Notes: generated by a model not told the origin, from the sequence alone. 60,307 bases of DNA from SKVR01 sp964453995 (GCA_964453995.1 CAYVQC010000022.1:1-60307); one strand, 5' to 3'; shown: positions 44,478-54,246, counted from the stretch's first letter. Program-made: numbers and translations.

Positions 44478-45425
44478 ATGGAAAAAATTCTCGTAATAGG
44501 TTGTGCCGGTCAGATCGGCTCCGAGCTTACCCTCGAACTTAGAAAAATATACGGAGATTCCAACGTGGTAGCCACCGATATCAAACCTGCCGATAAGGAG
44601 ATTACCGAAGGGGGTCCTTTTGAGATCCTCGATGTGCTGGATACCCACCGCCTGTTTGGCACGGTAAGCCGAAACAAGATCACCCAGATTTATCATTTGG
44701 CAGCGATCCTCTCGGGCAATGCCGAAAAGAAGCCCCTGGCAAGCTGGCATATCAATATGGAAAGTTTGCTCAACGTGCTGGAGCTCTCGCGCGAACTCGG
44801 CCTGGCAAAAGTTTTCTGGCCCAGCTCTATTGCCGTTTTTGGACCTACCACACCCAGGGTCGAAACACCTCAGTTTACCGTAATGGAGCCAAACACCGTT
44901 TATGGTATCAGCAAGCTGGCTGGCGAAAGATGGCTGGAATACTATTACCAGAAATATAATGTTGACAGCCGCAGTTTGCGTTATCCCGGCCTTATCAGTT
45001 ACAAAACAGAAGCCGGCGGCGGCACTACCGATTATGCTGTAGAAGTTTTCTATGAAGCGATTCGCAATAAAAAATATGAATGTTTCCTGGCAGAGAACAC
45101 CTATCTGCCCATGCAGTTTATGGAAGATGCCATCAAGGCAACCATCGAGGTTATGGAAGCTCCGCAGGAGAAAATTTCTGTGCGATCAAGCTACAATGTA
45201 GCCGGGATTAGTTTCAGCCCCAAAGAAATAGCGGCCGAGATCAAAAAGCATATTCCAGACTTTGAGATCTCCTATGCACCCGATTTTCGCCAGCAAATTG
45301 CCGATTCCTGGCCCAAGAGTATCGACGACAGCGTGGCACGCCGCGACTGGGGCCTGAAGAACACCTACGATCTGAAGCGTATGTCGGATATCATGCTGAA
45401 AGAGGTAGGGAAAAAGTTTAAATAA
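44478..45425 (+). CDS. NAD-dependent L-threonine 3-dehydrogenase (SDR/epimerase type)
   Basis: This is a 315-aa extended-SDR enzyme oxidising L-threonine to 2-amino-3-ketobutyrate. The NAD-binding motif GCAGQIGSEL (residues ~8-17), the Thr/Ser..YGISKLAGERW (~143-153, catalytic Tyr and Lys), RYPGLIS (~172-178) and the GGGTTDYAVEVFYEA block are characteristic of the short-chain TDH subgroup of Bacteroidota, which is unrelated to the zinc TDH of E. coli. The matching glycine acetyltransferase (kbl) is not adjacent. It heads a three-gene operon with tatD (4 bp gap) and asparaginase. I leave the symbol empty because naming of this SDR type varies. Confidence 0.88.
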   Translation: MEKILVIGCAGQIGSELTLELRKIYGDSNVVATDIKPADKEITEGGPFEILDVLDTHRLFGTVSRNKITQIYHLAAILSGNAEKKPLASWHINMESLLNVLELSRELGLAKVFWPSSIAVFGPTTPRVETPQFTVMEPNTVYGISKLAGERWLEYYYQKYNVDSRSLRYPGLISYKTEAGGGTTDYAVEVFYEAIRNKKYECFLAENTYLPMQFMEDAIKATIEVMEAPQEKISVRSSYNVAGISFSPKEIAAEIKKHIPDFEISYAPDFRQQIADSWPKSIDDSVARRDWGLKNTYDLKRMSDIMLKEVGKKFK

Positions 45426-45429
45426 AATT

Positions 45430-46203
45430 ATGGCGTTTTTCATCGATACCCATACCCATCTGTATCTTGAACAGTTTGATCCTGACCGATCTCTCGCAGT
45501 ACAAAGAGCTGTTGATGCAGGCGTTTCCTACATGTTGCTGCCCAATGTTGATGAGGAAACCATCCTTCCCATGATGGCTCTCCACCAGCAATTTCCCCGG
45601 CACTGCCTTCCCATGATGGGCCTGCATCCTACTTCTGTAAAGCCTGGTTATGAACAGGTGCTGGAAAAAATGTACTCACTGCTGCAAGATGGCAATTTTG
45701 TTGCTGTGGGAGAAACAGGCATCGATCTTTATTGGGATAAAACCTGGGTTGACCTTCAGGAAGAGGCTTTCAGGGTACAGATTGAATGGGCTATTGATAA
45801 AAAACTTCCGGTGGTGATTCATTCACGCAATTCGGTAAACGAAATCAAAAATGTGATACACGACTACCGTGGAAGAGGATTGCGTGGTGTAATGCACTGC
45901 TTCCCCGGGAATGAGGCCGATGCACGTTGGTTCATTGACAATGGTTTTCTGCTGGGTATTGGCGGAGTGGTTACCTATAAAAAGAGCGACATGGCAAAAG
46001 TGGTACAGGATATTCCCCTGCAATATCTCATCCTGGAAACGGACGCTCCCTACCTGCCTCCGGTACCTCACCGTGGCAAACGCAACGAGCCTGGTTATCT
46101 TCCCCTGGTAGCTGAAAAAATTGCCGCATTGAAAAACCTTACTCCGGAAGAAGTTGCCAGGCAAACCACTGCTGCTGCCATGGAGCTGTTCAACCTCAGG
46201 TGA
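45430..46203 (+). CDS. TatD-family metal-dependent hydrolase (DNase-like)
   Basis: This is a 257-aa TIM-barrel hydrolase. Ligands are intact: DTHTHLYLEQF (residues ~6-16), MGLHPTS, GETGIDLYWDK (~96-106), VIHSRN (~133-138), GVMHCFPGN (~155-163) and LETDAPYLPP (~209-218). Family members have 3'-5' exonuclease or D-aminoacyl-tRNA-deacylase-like activities; the exact role cannot be read here. It is translationally close to the upstream dehydrogenase and 51 bp ahead of the asparaginase, which suggests cotranscription but no shared pathway is evident. Confidence 0.9.
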   Translation: MAFFIDTHTHLYLEQFDPDRSLAVQRAVDAGVSYMLLPNVDEETILPMMALHQQFPRHCLPMMGLHPTSVKPGYEQVLEKMYSLLQDGNFVAVGETGIDLYWDKTWVDLQEEAFRVQIEWAIDKKLPVVIHSRNSVNEIKNVIHDYRGRGLRGVMHCFPGNEADARWFIDNGFLLGIGGVVTYKKSDMAKVVQDIPLQYLILETDAPYLPPVPHRGKRNEPGYLPLVAEKIAALKNLTPEEVARQTTAAAMELFNLR

Positions 46204-46254
46204 GGGAAGAAAAGACAATTGATTCCGGGTACTGCCGGAGTAAATAAAACTGTT

Positions 46255-47286
46255 ATGACGAAAAAAAACAATATACTGGTAATCTATACCGGTGGTACCA
46301 TAGGTATGGTGCAGGACTCAGAAAGCGGAGCCCTCAATCCTTTTGATTTTGATCATCTTACCGAGCAGATCCCCGAGATCAGGAAGTTCGGATTTCATAT
46401 TGAAAGTATTTCATTCGACCCCATCATCGACTCTTCCAACATGCATCCCGAAGTTTGGGTAAGGCTGGCCCGCATCATCGAAGAAAACTATGAGAATTAC
46501 GATGGTTTTGTAATCCTTCATGGTTCCGATACCATGGCTTATACAGCCTCTGCTTTGAGCTTTATGCTGGAAAATCTCTCCAAACCCGTAATCCTCACCG
46601 GTTCTCAGCTGCCTATCGGGATGATCCGTACCGATGGTAAGGAGAATTTCATTACTTCTCTTGAGATCGCCGCTGCCAAAAAAGATGGAAAGGCCGTGGT
46701 GCCGGAAGTGTGTATCTATTTTGAATACCAGTTGTACCGTGGAAACCGCACCCATAAGTTTAATGCCGAGCATTTCGAGGCTTTCCGTTCAGTGAATTAT
46801 CCTGTACTTGCCCAGGCAGGTGTGGAGATCAAGTATAACTTTGGCGCCATACATGAACCCATAGGGCAGGAATTTCGCATTTTTACCAGCATGGATCCCA
46901 AGGTTGCTGTACTTCCCCTTTTCCCGGGTATCACCCGTGAAATCGTGTCATCCATTCTCAATATCAAAGGGATGAAAGCCCTGGTGCTGGAAACCTTCGG
47001 CTCAGGCAATGCCCCTACCTTCCCGTGGTTTCTGGAAGAGCTTGAAGCTGCCATAAAACGGGGCCTGATCGTTTACAATGTTACACAGTGCAGGGGCGGG
47101 AGTGTTAAGATGGGAAAATACGAAACCAGCGTGAATCTGCAGAGAATCGGTGTGATAAGCGGATACGACATTACACTTGAAGCAGCCGTGACCAAGCTTA
47201 TGTATCTGCTGGGCAACAATTACCCCAACGATCGGGTGAAAAAATATCTGCAAACCTCATTAAGAGGGGAAATGACCGTGGGTTAA
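46255..47286 (+). CDS. ansA: Type I L-asparaginase (cytoplasmic)
   Basis: L-asparagine is hydrolysed to aspartate and ammonia. I choose the ATG at 46255 (MTKKNNILVIYTGG), giving 343 aa; the longer frame from 46219 begins at a TTG and adds 12 non-conserved residues. Both active-site motifs are present: YTGGTIGM (residues ~11-18) and HGSDTMAYTASALSF (~95-109). A C-terminal allosteric domain of the type I form follows (LETFGSGNAPT..NVTQCRGGSV). No signal peptide, consistent with a cytoplasmic type I enzyme. Last gene of the operon with TDH and tatD. Confidence 0.93.
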   Translation: MTKKNNILVIYTGGTIGMVQDSESGALNPFDFDHLTEQIPEIRKFGFHIESISFDPIIDSSNMHPEVWVRLARIIEENYENYDGFVILHGSDTMAYTASALSFMLENLSKPVILTGSQLPIGMIRTDGKENFITSLEIAAAKKDGKAVVPEVCIYFEYQLYRGNRTHKFNAEHFEAFRSVNYPVLAQAGVEIKYNFGAIHEPIGQEFRIFTSMDPKVAVLPLFPGITREIVSSILNIKGMKALVLETFGSGNAPTFPWFLEELEAAIKRGLIVYNVTQCRGGSVKMGKYETSVNLQRIGVISGYDITLEAAVTKLMYLLGNNYPNDRVKKYLQTSLRGEMTVG

Positions 47287-47504
47287 AATCCGGCGACTCA
47301 AAGGCAATTCCTTTTACTGCACCTCCTGGTTGAAGCCCTCTGGTAATACACCATACACAATCTGCCTGGAAAACAGGCAGCTGAGCATGCTCCGGAAAAT
47401 ACCGGACATAGAAAGCAAGCTGAGAAAACCCTGCAACGGAAGTATCGGCTTAGCTGGTACGGCACATTGCAAGGTATTCATCATATCCTGCAAAGCAGCC
47501 ACCA
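47287..47504. other. Short convergent spacer, asparaginase / FAD oxidoreductase
   Basis: The 218-bp spacer between convergent stops carries no ORF I trust and no obvious terminator hairpin with a T-run. Confidence 0.5.
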
Positions 47505-50330
47505 TCAGGCGTTCTTCCTCTTTGTAACCCTGTCTACCAGGTAAACGATGGATGTAAATGACTTTCCACTGTGGTTGCTCAATCCGATTTCGCAGGTACG
47601 GCTTGTGGAATAGCCGCTGGAAATGCTTTGGGTTTGTTCTTTGAGATGACGCAAACCATGGGCATTCAGTTCGGGATAGGTAAAGCCCCTGTCGCCGGCA
47701 AAGCCACAACAATTGGCATCTACCACCTTTACGTTGGTTGAGCAGAGCGAGGCCAGCTTAACCAGCGATGGTTCAAGCTCCATCTTTTTTGCACTGCAAA
47801 CAGCAAAAACAGCCACTTCCTCCTCCACGGGGGTAAACACCAGTCTGTCCTGCAGATATTCAAGGATAAATGCCACCGGTTCATACAGCTTCAGGCCAGG
47901 TTCCATATTGTTTTTCATGGTATACAGGCATGGGCTCATGTCGCATAGTATCGGATATTTACCGTTTTCAGAAGCCTCCCGTAACGCCTGCTCCAGTTCA
48001 TCCGATTTTTCCTTTCCCTGTGCCGTATATCCCTTGCTGGAATAAGCCATTCCGCAGCACAGCTGCTTCAGATTTTCGGGAAAGATTACTTCGTAACCGG
48101 CTTTATGCAACAGGGCGGGTATCTTGTCGGTGAGCGGTATCTTTTCGGCATAGTCATCAGACACGCCCATGGCCCTGTTGATGCAAGAGGGGAAGTAAAC
48201 TACCTTCAACGGGTTTGCCTGATCCACCGGGAGCGGTTTTATCTTTTTTCCCCCTTGCGGAAAATATTCATTCCACCGAGGGAAGCGGTTGCCCAGCAAT
48301 ACCTGCATTCCAGCATTTAACCCTCGTAATGCCCTTGTGCCCACCAGGCGGTGAATGCCATGTGCCGTGTGCATTCCCAGGGAAGCCATCTTTACTACAT
48401 AAGCAGTGTTGTGTGCCATCGTTGATGCTACTTTCCTTTGCCAGGGACCTGCCTGTTTTGCACGAATCAGTTTGATCATGGCTCCTGTATCAATTTTTAC
48501 CGGGCAGTTGATGGCACAAAGTCCATCTGTGGCACAGGTTTCATCTCCTTCATAAGCAAAGCTATTTTCCAGTGCGGCAAGCATATGGGGCTGGTGACCG
48601 GTTTGCCTCAGCCTTGCCATTTCGCGCAAAACAACAATGCGTTGCCGGGGGCTCAGGGTAAGATCGTTTGAGACACATATGGATTCGCAAAAACCACACT
48701 CAATACATTTATCCACTACCTCATCCACAGGTGCAAGAGGCTTGAGGTGTTCCAGGTGGGCAGTAGGAGAGGGGTTGAGGATTACGCCCGGATTGATGAG
48801 ATATTGCGGGTCAAAGATCTCCTTGATCTCTTTCATCAGTGCCATGGCCTGGCTTCCCCATTCCTTTTCAACAAAGGGTGCCATGTTGCGTCCGGTGCCG
48901 TGCTCGGCCTTCAGTGAACCGTCATATTTATCTACCATCATGGCCACCAGGTCGTCCATGAAAGCTGCATAGCGGTCAATTTCCTGCTGGTTGTTAAAGT
49001 CGGGGCTGAAAACAAAGTGCAGGTTTCCTTCCAGGGCATGGCCAAAGATTACCGCTTCGCTGTATCCGTATTTTTTGAAAAGCTGCTGTAGCTCAAGGGT
49101 TGCCGGTGCCAGTGTTTCCAGGGGGAAGGCCACATCCTCGATGATGATGGTGGTTCCTGTTTCGCGCATGGCACCTACCGAAGGGAACAGGCCCTTGCGG
49201 ATGTTCCACAGCCGGGTATACTCTTCGGGGATATCCGTAAATTTTATGGGCAACACCGTGGGAATACCCAACAACCCCAGTTTGATCCTGTCAATATTGG
49301 TGTTCAGCTCTTGCGGGTTGTCGGCACGGGTTTCGATCAGCAATGCGGCGGCATCGCCAGGTAATTCTTTAAGGTAGGAGGGCATCCCTTTGTTGTTTTC
49401 CACCGATCGCAGTCCTGCCCTGTCGATGATCTCTACTGCCACAACAGGTTCCTTTTTAAGCACCGTGGTAGCCAAACAGGCATTGGCAATGTCAGGAAAG
49501 ATGATCAGCGCACTGGCCTTAAAAGGGTGTTCATGCACGGTATTATAAGTTACCTCCGAAAGGAAGGCCAGCGTACCTTCCGAGCCGATCATCAGATGGT
49601 TGATGATATCGAAAGGATCAGTAAAGTCCACCAGCGCATTGAGGCTGTACCCTGTGGTATTCTTCATTTTGTATTTGCGTCTGATTCTTTCTGCCAGGGG
49701 TGTATCGGCCTTGATTCTTTCCTGCAGATCTGTGAGGCGGGAAATGATCCGGGGGAATTTTTCTGCAAAAGCCTGCCGGCTTTGGGCCGAGCTGGTGTCC
49801 AGCGCAGTGCCGTCGGCCATAATAAGGCGCAGGCTGTCCAGGGTGTTGTAGGAGTTTTCGGCGGTGCCGCAACACATTCCACTGGCATTGTTGGCGGCAA
49901 TGCCGCCAATCATGGCCGCATTGATAGAAGCCGGATCGGGGCCTATCTTTCGTTTCCAGGGTGCCAGTATGATGTTGGCCCTGCTGCCGATGATGCCGGG
50001 TTGCAGTCTAATCCTTTTCCCTTCATCCAGCACCTGGTGGTTCTTCCAGTTATCAGCAGCTACGATCAGTACCGAATCGCTGATGGCCTGCCCCGATAGG
50101 CTTGTCCCGGCAGCACGAAAAGTTACGGGAATCTTTAATTCATAGGTGTTTTGCAGAATGAAGCAAATCTCAGCTTCGCTGTGGGCGATCACCACCAGCC
50201 TGGGGATCAGGCGGTAAAAGCTGGCATCGGTGCCCCAGGCTAATGTTTTCATAGGATCGGAAAACAGCCTTGCCGGTGGGATCTTCTCCAGCAGCCTTTG
50301 GTGCAGCAGTTTGTAATTTCCGGTGAGCAT
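47505..50330 (-). CDS. FAD-linked oxidase / Fe-S (GlcD-GlpC-type) fusion oxidoreductase
   Basis: This is a 941-aa fused dehydrogenase, likely a D-lactate or 2-hydroxyacid:quinone-type oxidoreductase. The start at 50330 (MLTGNYKLLHQRLLEK) is preferred to 50381. It contains an FAD_binding_4 (VAO/PCMH) domain (~45-230; TFRAAGTSLSGQAISDSVL.. and NASGMCCGTAENSYNT), an FAD_oxidase_C domain with the ALEGNLHFVFSPDF and GTGRNMAPF blocks (~250-520), two 4Fe-4S motifs (CIECGFCESIC, ~540; CATDGLCAINCP, ~597), and two CCG cysteine-rich domains (YFPSCINRAMG; QLCCGMAYSSKG; NCCGFAGDRGF). This corresponds to glcD/glcF or dld/glpC modules joined. No lactate permease or regulator is adjacent. Confidence 0.9.
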   Translation of the reverse strand: MLTGNYKLLHQRLLEKIPPARLFSDPMKTLAWGTDASFYRLIPRLVVIAHSEAEICFILQNTYELKIPVTFRAAGTSLSGQAISDSVLIVAADNWKNHQVLDEGKRIRLQPGIIGSRANIILAPWKRKIGPDPASINAAMIGGIAANNASGMCCGTAENSYNTLDSLRLIMADGTALDTSSAQSRQAFAEKFPRIISRLTDLQERIKADTPLAERIRRKYKMKNTTGYSLNALVDFTDPFDIINHLMIGSEGTLAFLSEVTYNTVHEHPFKASALIIFPDIANACLATTVLKKEPVVAVEIIDRAGLRSVENNKGMPSYLKELPGDAAALLIETRADNPQELNTNIDRIKLGLLGIPTVLPIKFTDIPEEYTRLWNIRKGLFPSVGAMRETGTTIIIEDVAFPLETLAPATLELQQLFKKYGYSEAVIFGHALEGNLHFVFSPDFNNQQEIDRYAAFMDDLVAMMVDKYDGSLKAEHGTGRNMAPFVEKEWGSQAMALMKEIKEIFDPQYLINPGVILNPSPTAHLEHLKPLAPVDEVVDKCIECGFCESICVSNDLTLSPRQRIVVLREMARLRQTGHQPHMLAALENSFAYEGDETCATDGLCAINCPVKIDTGAMIKLIRAKQAGPWQRKVASTMAHNTAYVVKMASLGMHTAHGIHRLVGTRALRGLNAGMQVLLGNRFPRWNEYFPQGGKKIKPLPVDQANPLKVVYFPSCINRAMGVSDDYAEKIPLTDKIPALLHKAGYEVIFPENLKQLCCGMAYSSKGYTAQGKEKSDELEQALREASENGKYPILCDMSPCLYTMKNNMEPGLKLYEPVAFILEYLQDRLVFTPVEEEVAVFAVCSAKKMELEPSLVKLASLCSTNVKVVDANCCGFAGDRGFTYPELNAHGLRHLKEQTQSISSGYSTSRTCEIGLSNHSGKSFTSIVYLVDRVTKRKNA

Positions 50331-50368
50331 AATGTGTTTTTCTGGATTGTGAAAATGAGGATGATGGC

Positions 50369-50376
50369 CAAAAGTA
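50369..50376 (-). promoter_or_regulatory. Candidate -7 box of the FAD oxidoreductase
   Basis: The minus strand reads TACTTTTG, a perfect -7 match about 39 bp before the start at 50330. No clear -33 element is seen. Confidence 0.35.
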
Positions 50377-50560
50377 AGCAAAAAAACGGATGTGTAAAGG
50401 ACATATTGTGCTTAGTTTTGTCGCAGGTGAACCCCACAACCCTTTCCTGCGTATAAATAATCAGGACTTGCTTTTGCCAGACAATAAACACAAGGAGAGG
50501 AGTTGATAATATAAGCGTATAGTGTTTTTCAGCAGGCCCTGTAAATTGGTGAATATTCAC

Positions 50561-51937
50561 ATGGAAAAACAGCAGAAAAAAAGAAGATCTATGAGCAGAA
50601 AGCAACAACTGCTTTCTAAAATCAGGCAGGGAATCAATTTCCTGGAAAGGGATGTTTGGAAAATCCCCCTCAAGGATTTACCCCCGCATAAGTCGTTTAT
50701 AATAAAACAACTGCGCGTTTTTATCCTTGCCTTTCGTGGATTCACGGAGGATGAGTTGCATGTAAGAGCATCAGCCCTTACTTATTATACCTTGCTTGCC
50801 ATAGTGCCGGTGGTAGCCATGGGATTTGGTATTGCCAAGGGTTTTGGCCTTGAGTCTTTCCTGGAAACCCAATTGCGTGAAGTGTTTGTGGGGCGTGAGG
50901 AGGTCTTTACCTGGATCATGGATTTTGCCTATTCCATGCTGGAAACCACCCAGGGAGGCATAGTAGCCGGGGTGGGGTTGTTGATCCTGTTGTATACGAT
51001 AATTATTGTAATGATCTATGTGGAAGAGTCGTTCAACGGCATCTGGCAGATCAAACAATCCAGGCCCTGGTCGCGCAAAATGAGTGATTATTTTGCTATG
51101 ATCTTTGTAGCTCCGCTTTTCCTGATCCTTTCCAGCACGGCCACGGTATTTTTCACCACTACGGTAACGGATATTTCCGGCGATCTCGTTTTTTTTCAGT
51201 TTCTCAGTCCTGCTTTAACATTCCTGGTTAGCCTGACCCCTTTGGTGCTCATTTGGGTTGTTTTCACCCTTCTTTATATGGTAATGCCCAACACCAATGT
51301 AAAATTTGGATCAGCACTGTTAGGGGCAATGATTGCCGGAACCATTTTTATCCTTACCCAGTGGGGGTACATTTACTTCCAGGTAGGGGTGTCGCGCTAC
51401 AATGCCATTTATGGTAGTTTTGCCGCATTGCCCCTGTTGTTGCTATGGATCAGGGTGAGCTGGCTGATTGTACTCTTTGGTGCAGAGATCTCTTATGCCA
51501 ACCAGAATGTGGAACATTATGAGTTTGAGCACGAGGTAAAAAATATCAGCCCCTTCAATAAAAAGATCCTTTCCCTGTACATCTACAACCTTTTGGCCAA
51601 GAGGTTTGCCAGGGGTGAACCGGCACTTACGCCGCCCCAGATCTGTCTTGAGCTCGAAATGCCCATAAAAATTGTAAGGGAGGTGCTTGATGATCTGCTG
51701 GAGGTGAAACTGGTGAGTGAAACCAGTTCAGATCACCATAAGGAAGCTGCATACCAACCCGCATCAGATATCAATAAAGTAACCATCAGAGGGATACTGG
51801 AACGGCTTGACCACAGGGGTATGGATGTGATCATTGCCCGCGATACACCAGAGCTTGATGAACTGAAGCATACGTTAAAGAGTTTCAGTTCCACCCTCTC
51901 GGGATTGCCCGAAAACCGCCTTGTAAAAGATATTTAG
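50561..51937 (+). CDS. YihY/BrkB-family inner-membrane protein
   Basis: This is a 458-aa membrane protein, starting from the ATG at 50561 (MEKQQKKRRS); a GTG at 50522 would extend it. About six TM helices span residues ~85-330, with the family motif HVRASALTYYTLLAIVPVVAM in the first, GTIFILTQWGYIYFQVGVSRYNAIYGSFAALPLLLLWIRVSW (in part) near the last, and a C-terminal cytoplasmic tail of about 120 residues that looks like a winged-helix domain (LTPPQICLELEMPIKIVREVLDDLLEVKLV). The extension is common in Bacteroidota/Deltaproteobacteria YihY proteins. Function of YihY is unsettled; transport or envelope roles have been proposed and RNase BN naming is obsolete. It is divergent from the oxidoreductase gene and convergent with rnc. 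Confidence 0.9.
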   Translation: MEKQQKKRRSMSRKQQLLSKIRQGINFLERDVWKIPLKDLPPHKSFIIKQLRVFILAFRGFTEDELHVRASALTYYTLLAIVPVVAMGFGIAKGFGLESFLETQLREVFVGREEVFTWIMDFAYSMLETTQGGIVAGVGLLILLYTIIIVMIYVEESFNGIWQIKQSRPWSRKMSDYFAMIFVAPLFLILSSTATVFFTTTVTDISGDLVFFQFLSPALTFLVSLTPLVLIWVVFTLLYMVMPNTNVKFGSALLGAMIAGTIFILTQWGYIYFQVGVSRYNAIYGSFAALPLLLLWIRVSWLIVLFGAEISYANQNVEHYEFEHEVKNISPFNKKILSLYIYNLLAKRFARGEPALTPPQICLELEMPIKIVREVLDDLLEVKLVSETSSDHHKEAAYQPASDINKVTIRGILERLDHRGMDVIIARDTPELDELKHTLKSFSSTLSGLPENRLVKDI

Positions 51938-51961
51938 GGGAAATGCAGGGAACGGAGAAGG

Positions 51962-52729
51962 TTATAGCAATGAGCCACTATCCTCTTCCCCGTCAGTTTT
52001 GTTTTCTTCCTCAATGGCCTCCCATGCCTTGGCTGCGGCAGCCTGTTCTGCCTTCTTGATGGAATAGTCGGTACCATTGGAAACTATTTTCTTGTCGATG
52101 AGAAGGTTTACCGTATAGGTTTTCATCTTTTTACCGGTTTCTGTTTCCTCTGCCAATTCAAATTCAATTTCTCTCTTTTCCTTCTGGGCCCATTCAATGA
52201 GCCTGCTTTTAAAGTTTACTTCCCTGGCAACAATGTTGTCCAGGTCCAGGTGATTCTGGATGATCTTATAAACGATGACCTTATAGGTAAAACGGTAGCC
52301 TTTGTCCAGGTACAATGCGCCAATAAACGCTTCAAAAGCATCTCCGAGGATGGATGTACCCACAGTTTGATTTTCCCGGCTGGTTTGTACAAGCTTGTCG
52401 ATGCCAAGCTTCCGGGAGAGGGAGTTAAGGCTTTGGCGGCTCACGATGCGCGAGCGGATCTCGGTAAGGAAACCTTCGTCTTTGTAGGGGAATTTTTTAA
52501 AAAGAAAGTCGGCTACACAAGAACCAAGCACAGCATCGCCAAGATATTCCAATCTTTCGTTGCTGTGCCTGAATCCATTGCTTTCCGGTTGTGCTATAGA
52601 CTTATGGCGGAAAGCGAGTTTGTAAAGTGAGATATTCCGGGGTTTGAACCCGAAAATATTTTTAATAGCTGGTGAGAGTTGATCTGCACCACTTTTATTT
52701 CTGTTGAATAAAGAGCTGAATGAGAACAA
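51962..52729 (-). CDS. rnc: Ribonuclease III
   Basis: RNase III cleaves double-stranded RNA in rRNA and mRNA processing. The 255-aa protein has the catalytic signature NERLEYLGDAVLGS (residues ~60-73), the second acidic pair in DAFEAFIGALYLD (~127-139) with the essential Asp/Glu, and a C-terminal dsRNA-binding domain (FKSRLIEWAQ..TGKKMKTYTVNLLIDKK..SIKKAEQAAAAKAWEAI, in parts). It follows fabF with 12 bp between them, so acpP-fabF-rnc is a typical Bacteroidota operon. The acidic C-terminal tail after the dsRBD is short. Confidence 0.95.
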   Translation of the reverse strand: MFSFSSLFNRNKSGADQLSPAIKNIFGFKPRNISLYKLAFRHKSIAQPESNGFRHSNERLEYLGDAVLGSCVADFLFKKFPYKDEGFLTEIRSRIVSRQSLNSLSRKLGIDKLVQTSRENQTVGTSILGDAFEAFIGALYLDKGYRFTYKVIVYKIIQNHLDLDNIVAREVNFKSRLIEWAQKEKREIEFELAEETETGKKMKTYTVNLLIDKKIVSNGTDYSIKKAEQAAAAKAWEAIEEENKTDGEEDSGSLL

Positions 52730-52741
52730 AATATTCAGAAG

Positions 52742-53992
52742 TTATTCTGTATATTTTTTGAATGCAATGCAGGCATTGTGACCTCCAAATCCAAATGTGT
52801 TGCTAAGGGCAATGTTAACTGTCCTCTTTTTTGCATTATGGAAAGTAAAGTCCAGTTGAGGGATTTCCGGATCGTCGGTAAAATGGTTGATCGTTGGGGG
52901 AACAATATCATTTTTAACGGCCAGAACAGTAGCAATGGCTTCTGCAGCACCAGCTGCACCCAAAAGGTGGCCGGTCATGGATTTGGTGGAATTGATGCTG
53001 ATTTTGAAAGCATGATCACCGAAAAGTTCTACAATAGCCTTGGGTTCTGCAATGTCGCCCAGGGGAGTAGATGTACCGTGTGTATTGATGTGGTCTACTT
53101 CGTGGGGAGAGATGCCGGCATCTTCGAGGGTATACTTCATCACATTTTTTGCGCCCAGCCCACCCGGGTCGGGAGCGGTCATATGATGGGCATCGGCCGA
53201 AAGGCCGCCACCAATTACTTCAGCATAGATTTTTGCTCCTCTTTTCAGGGCATGTTCAAGCTCCTCAAAAACAAGGGCGCCTCCGCCTTCTCCCAGTACA
53301 AAACCGTCGCGGTCTTTATCGAAAGGACGCGATGCGGTTGCGGGATCATCATTTCTTTGAGAAATAGCCGTGAGTGCATTGAAACCTCCTATCCCTGCTT
53401 CGTTTACCGCAGCTTCACTACCTCCGCTGATGAAAATATCGGCTTTGCCCAGGCGGATATAGTTGAGGGAATCAACCAATGCATTGGCAGCAGAAGCACA
53501 TGCAGAAGTGGTGGTAAAGTTGGGCCCGCGGAAACCATATTTTATGGAAATATGGCCTGCAGCAATGTCAGCAATCATTTTGGGAATGAAAAATGGACTG
53601 AACCGGGGTGTTCCATCACCCTTGGCATAGTCCACTACTTCTTTTAAAAAAGTATCCAGCCCGCCAATACCACTGCCCCAGATTACTCCCACCCTGTCAG
53701 GATCGTACCTGAAGGTGTCCATTCCTGCATCCTTAATGGCTTCCTGCGCTACTACCATGGCGTATTGAGCAAAGAGATCATATTTCCTTGCTTCTTTTCG
53801 GTCGAAGTAGTTAGAGGCATCATAGCCTTTTACTTCGCAGGCAAACTGAGTCTTGAATTTCGAACAATCAAAACGGGTGATAGGGCCTGCACCACTTACA
53901 CCATTAAGCAAACCGTTCCAGAATTCCGGAACGGTACTGCCTATGGGTGTAAGAGCGCCTAGTCCTGTTACGACGACTCTTCTGAGTTTCAT
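52742..53992 (-). CDS. fabF: Beta-ketoacyl-ACP synthase II (FabF)
   Basis: FabF condenses malonyl-ACP with acyl-ACP in fatty acid elongation. The 416-aa protein has the thiolase fold with the catalytic Cys in TTSACASAANALVD (residues ~159-172), the His in NTHGTSTPLGD (~302-312) and the second His in KSMTGHLLGAAGAAEA (~336-351), and the N-terminal VVVTGLGALTPIGS. No anomaly is seen. It lies 17 bp downstream of acpP and 12 bp upstream of rnc. Confidence 0.96.
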   Translation of the reverse strand: MKLRRVVVTGLGALTPIGSTVPEFWNGLLNGVSGAGPITRFDCSKFKTQFACEVKGYDASNYFDRKEARKYDLFAQYAMVVAQEAIKDAGMDTFRYDPDRVGVIWGSGIGGLDTFLKEVVDYAKGDGTPRFSPFFIPKMIADIAAGHISIKYGFRGPNFTTTSACASAANALVDSLNYIRLGKADIFISGGSEAAVNEAGIGGFNALTAISQRNDDPATASRPFDKDRDGFVLGEGGGALVFEELEHALKRGAKIYAEVIGGGLSADAHHMTAPDPGGLGAKNVMKYTLEDAGISPHEVDHINTHGTSTPLGDIAEPKAIVELFGDHAFKISINSTKSMTGHLLGAAGAAEAIATVLAVKNDIVPPTINHFTDDPEIPQLDFTFHNAKKRTVNIALSNTFGFGGHNACIAFKKYTE

Positions 53993-54009
53993 TTAAAACT
54001 GCTTAGGTT

Positions 54010-54246
54010 CTACTTATTGTTGTTTTCAATGTAAGCAATCGCATCACCTACAGTACTGATCTTCTCAGCCTGGTCATCAGGAATGGCAATGTTAAATTCC
54101 TTCTCAAACTCCATGATAAGCTCTACTGTATCAAGAGAATCTGCACCCAAATCGTTAGTAAAACTTGCTTCGGGGGTTACTTCTTTCTCGTCTACGCCAA
54201 GCTTATCAACAATGATAGCTTTAACTCTTGTTGAAATGTCAGACAT
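54010..54246 (-). CDS. acpP: Acyl carrier protein
   Basis: ACP carries acyl chains on a 4'-phosphopantetheine arm. The start at 54246 (MSDISTRVKAII) gives 78 aa; the longer frame adds a non-conserved, hydrophobic lead. The modification site is clear: LGADSLDTVELIMEFE with Ser around residue 38. The sequence is strongly acidic, with the usual four-helix pattern and an ENNNK tail. First gene of acpP-fabF-rnc. Confidence 0.96.
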   Translation of the reverse strand: MSDISTRVKAIIVDKLGVDEKEVTPEASFTNDLGADSLDTVELIMEFEKEFNIAIPDDQAEKISTVGDAIAYIENNNK

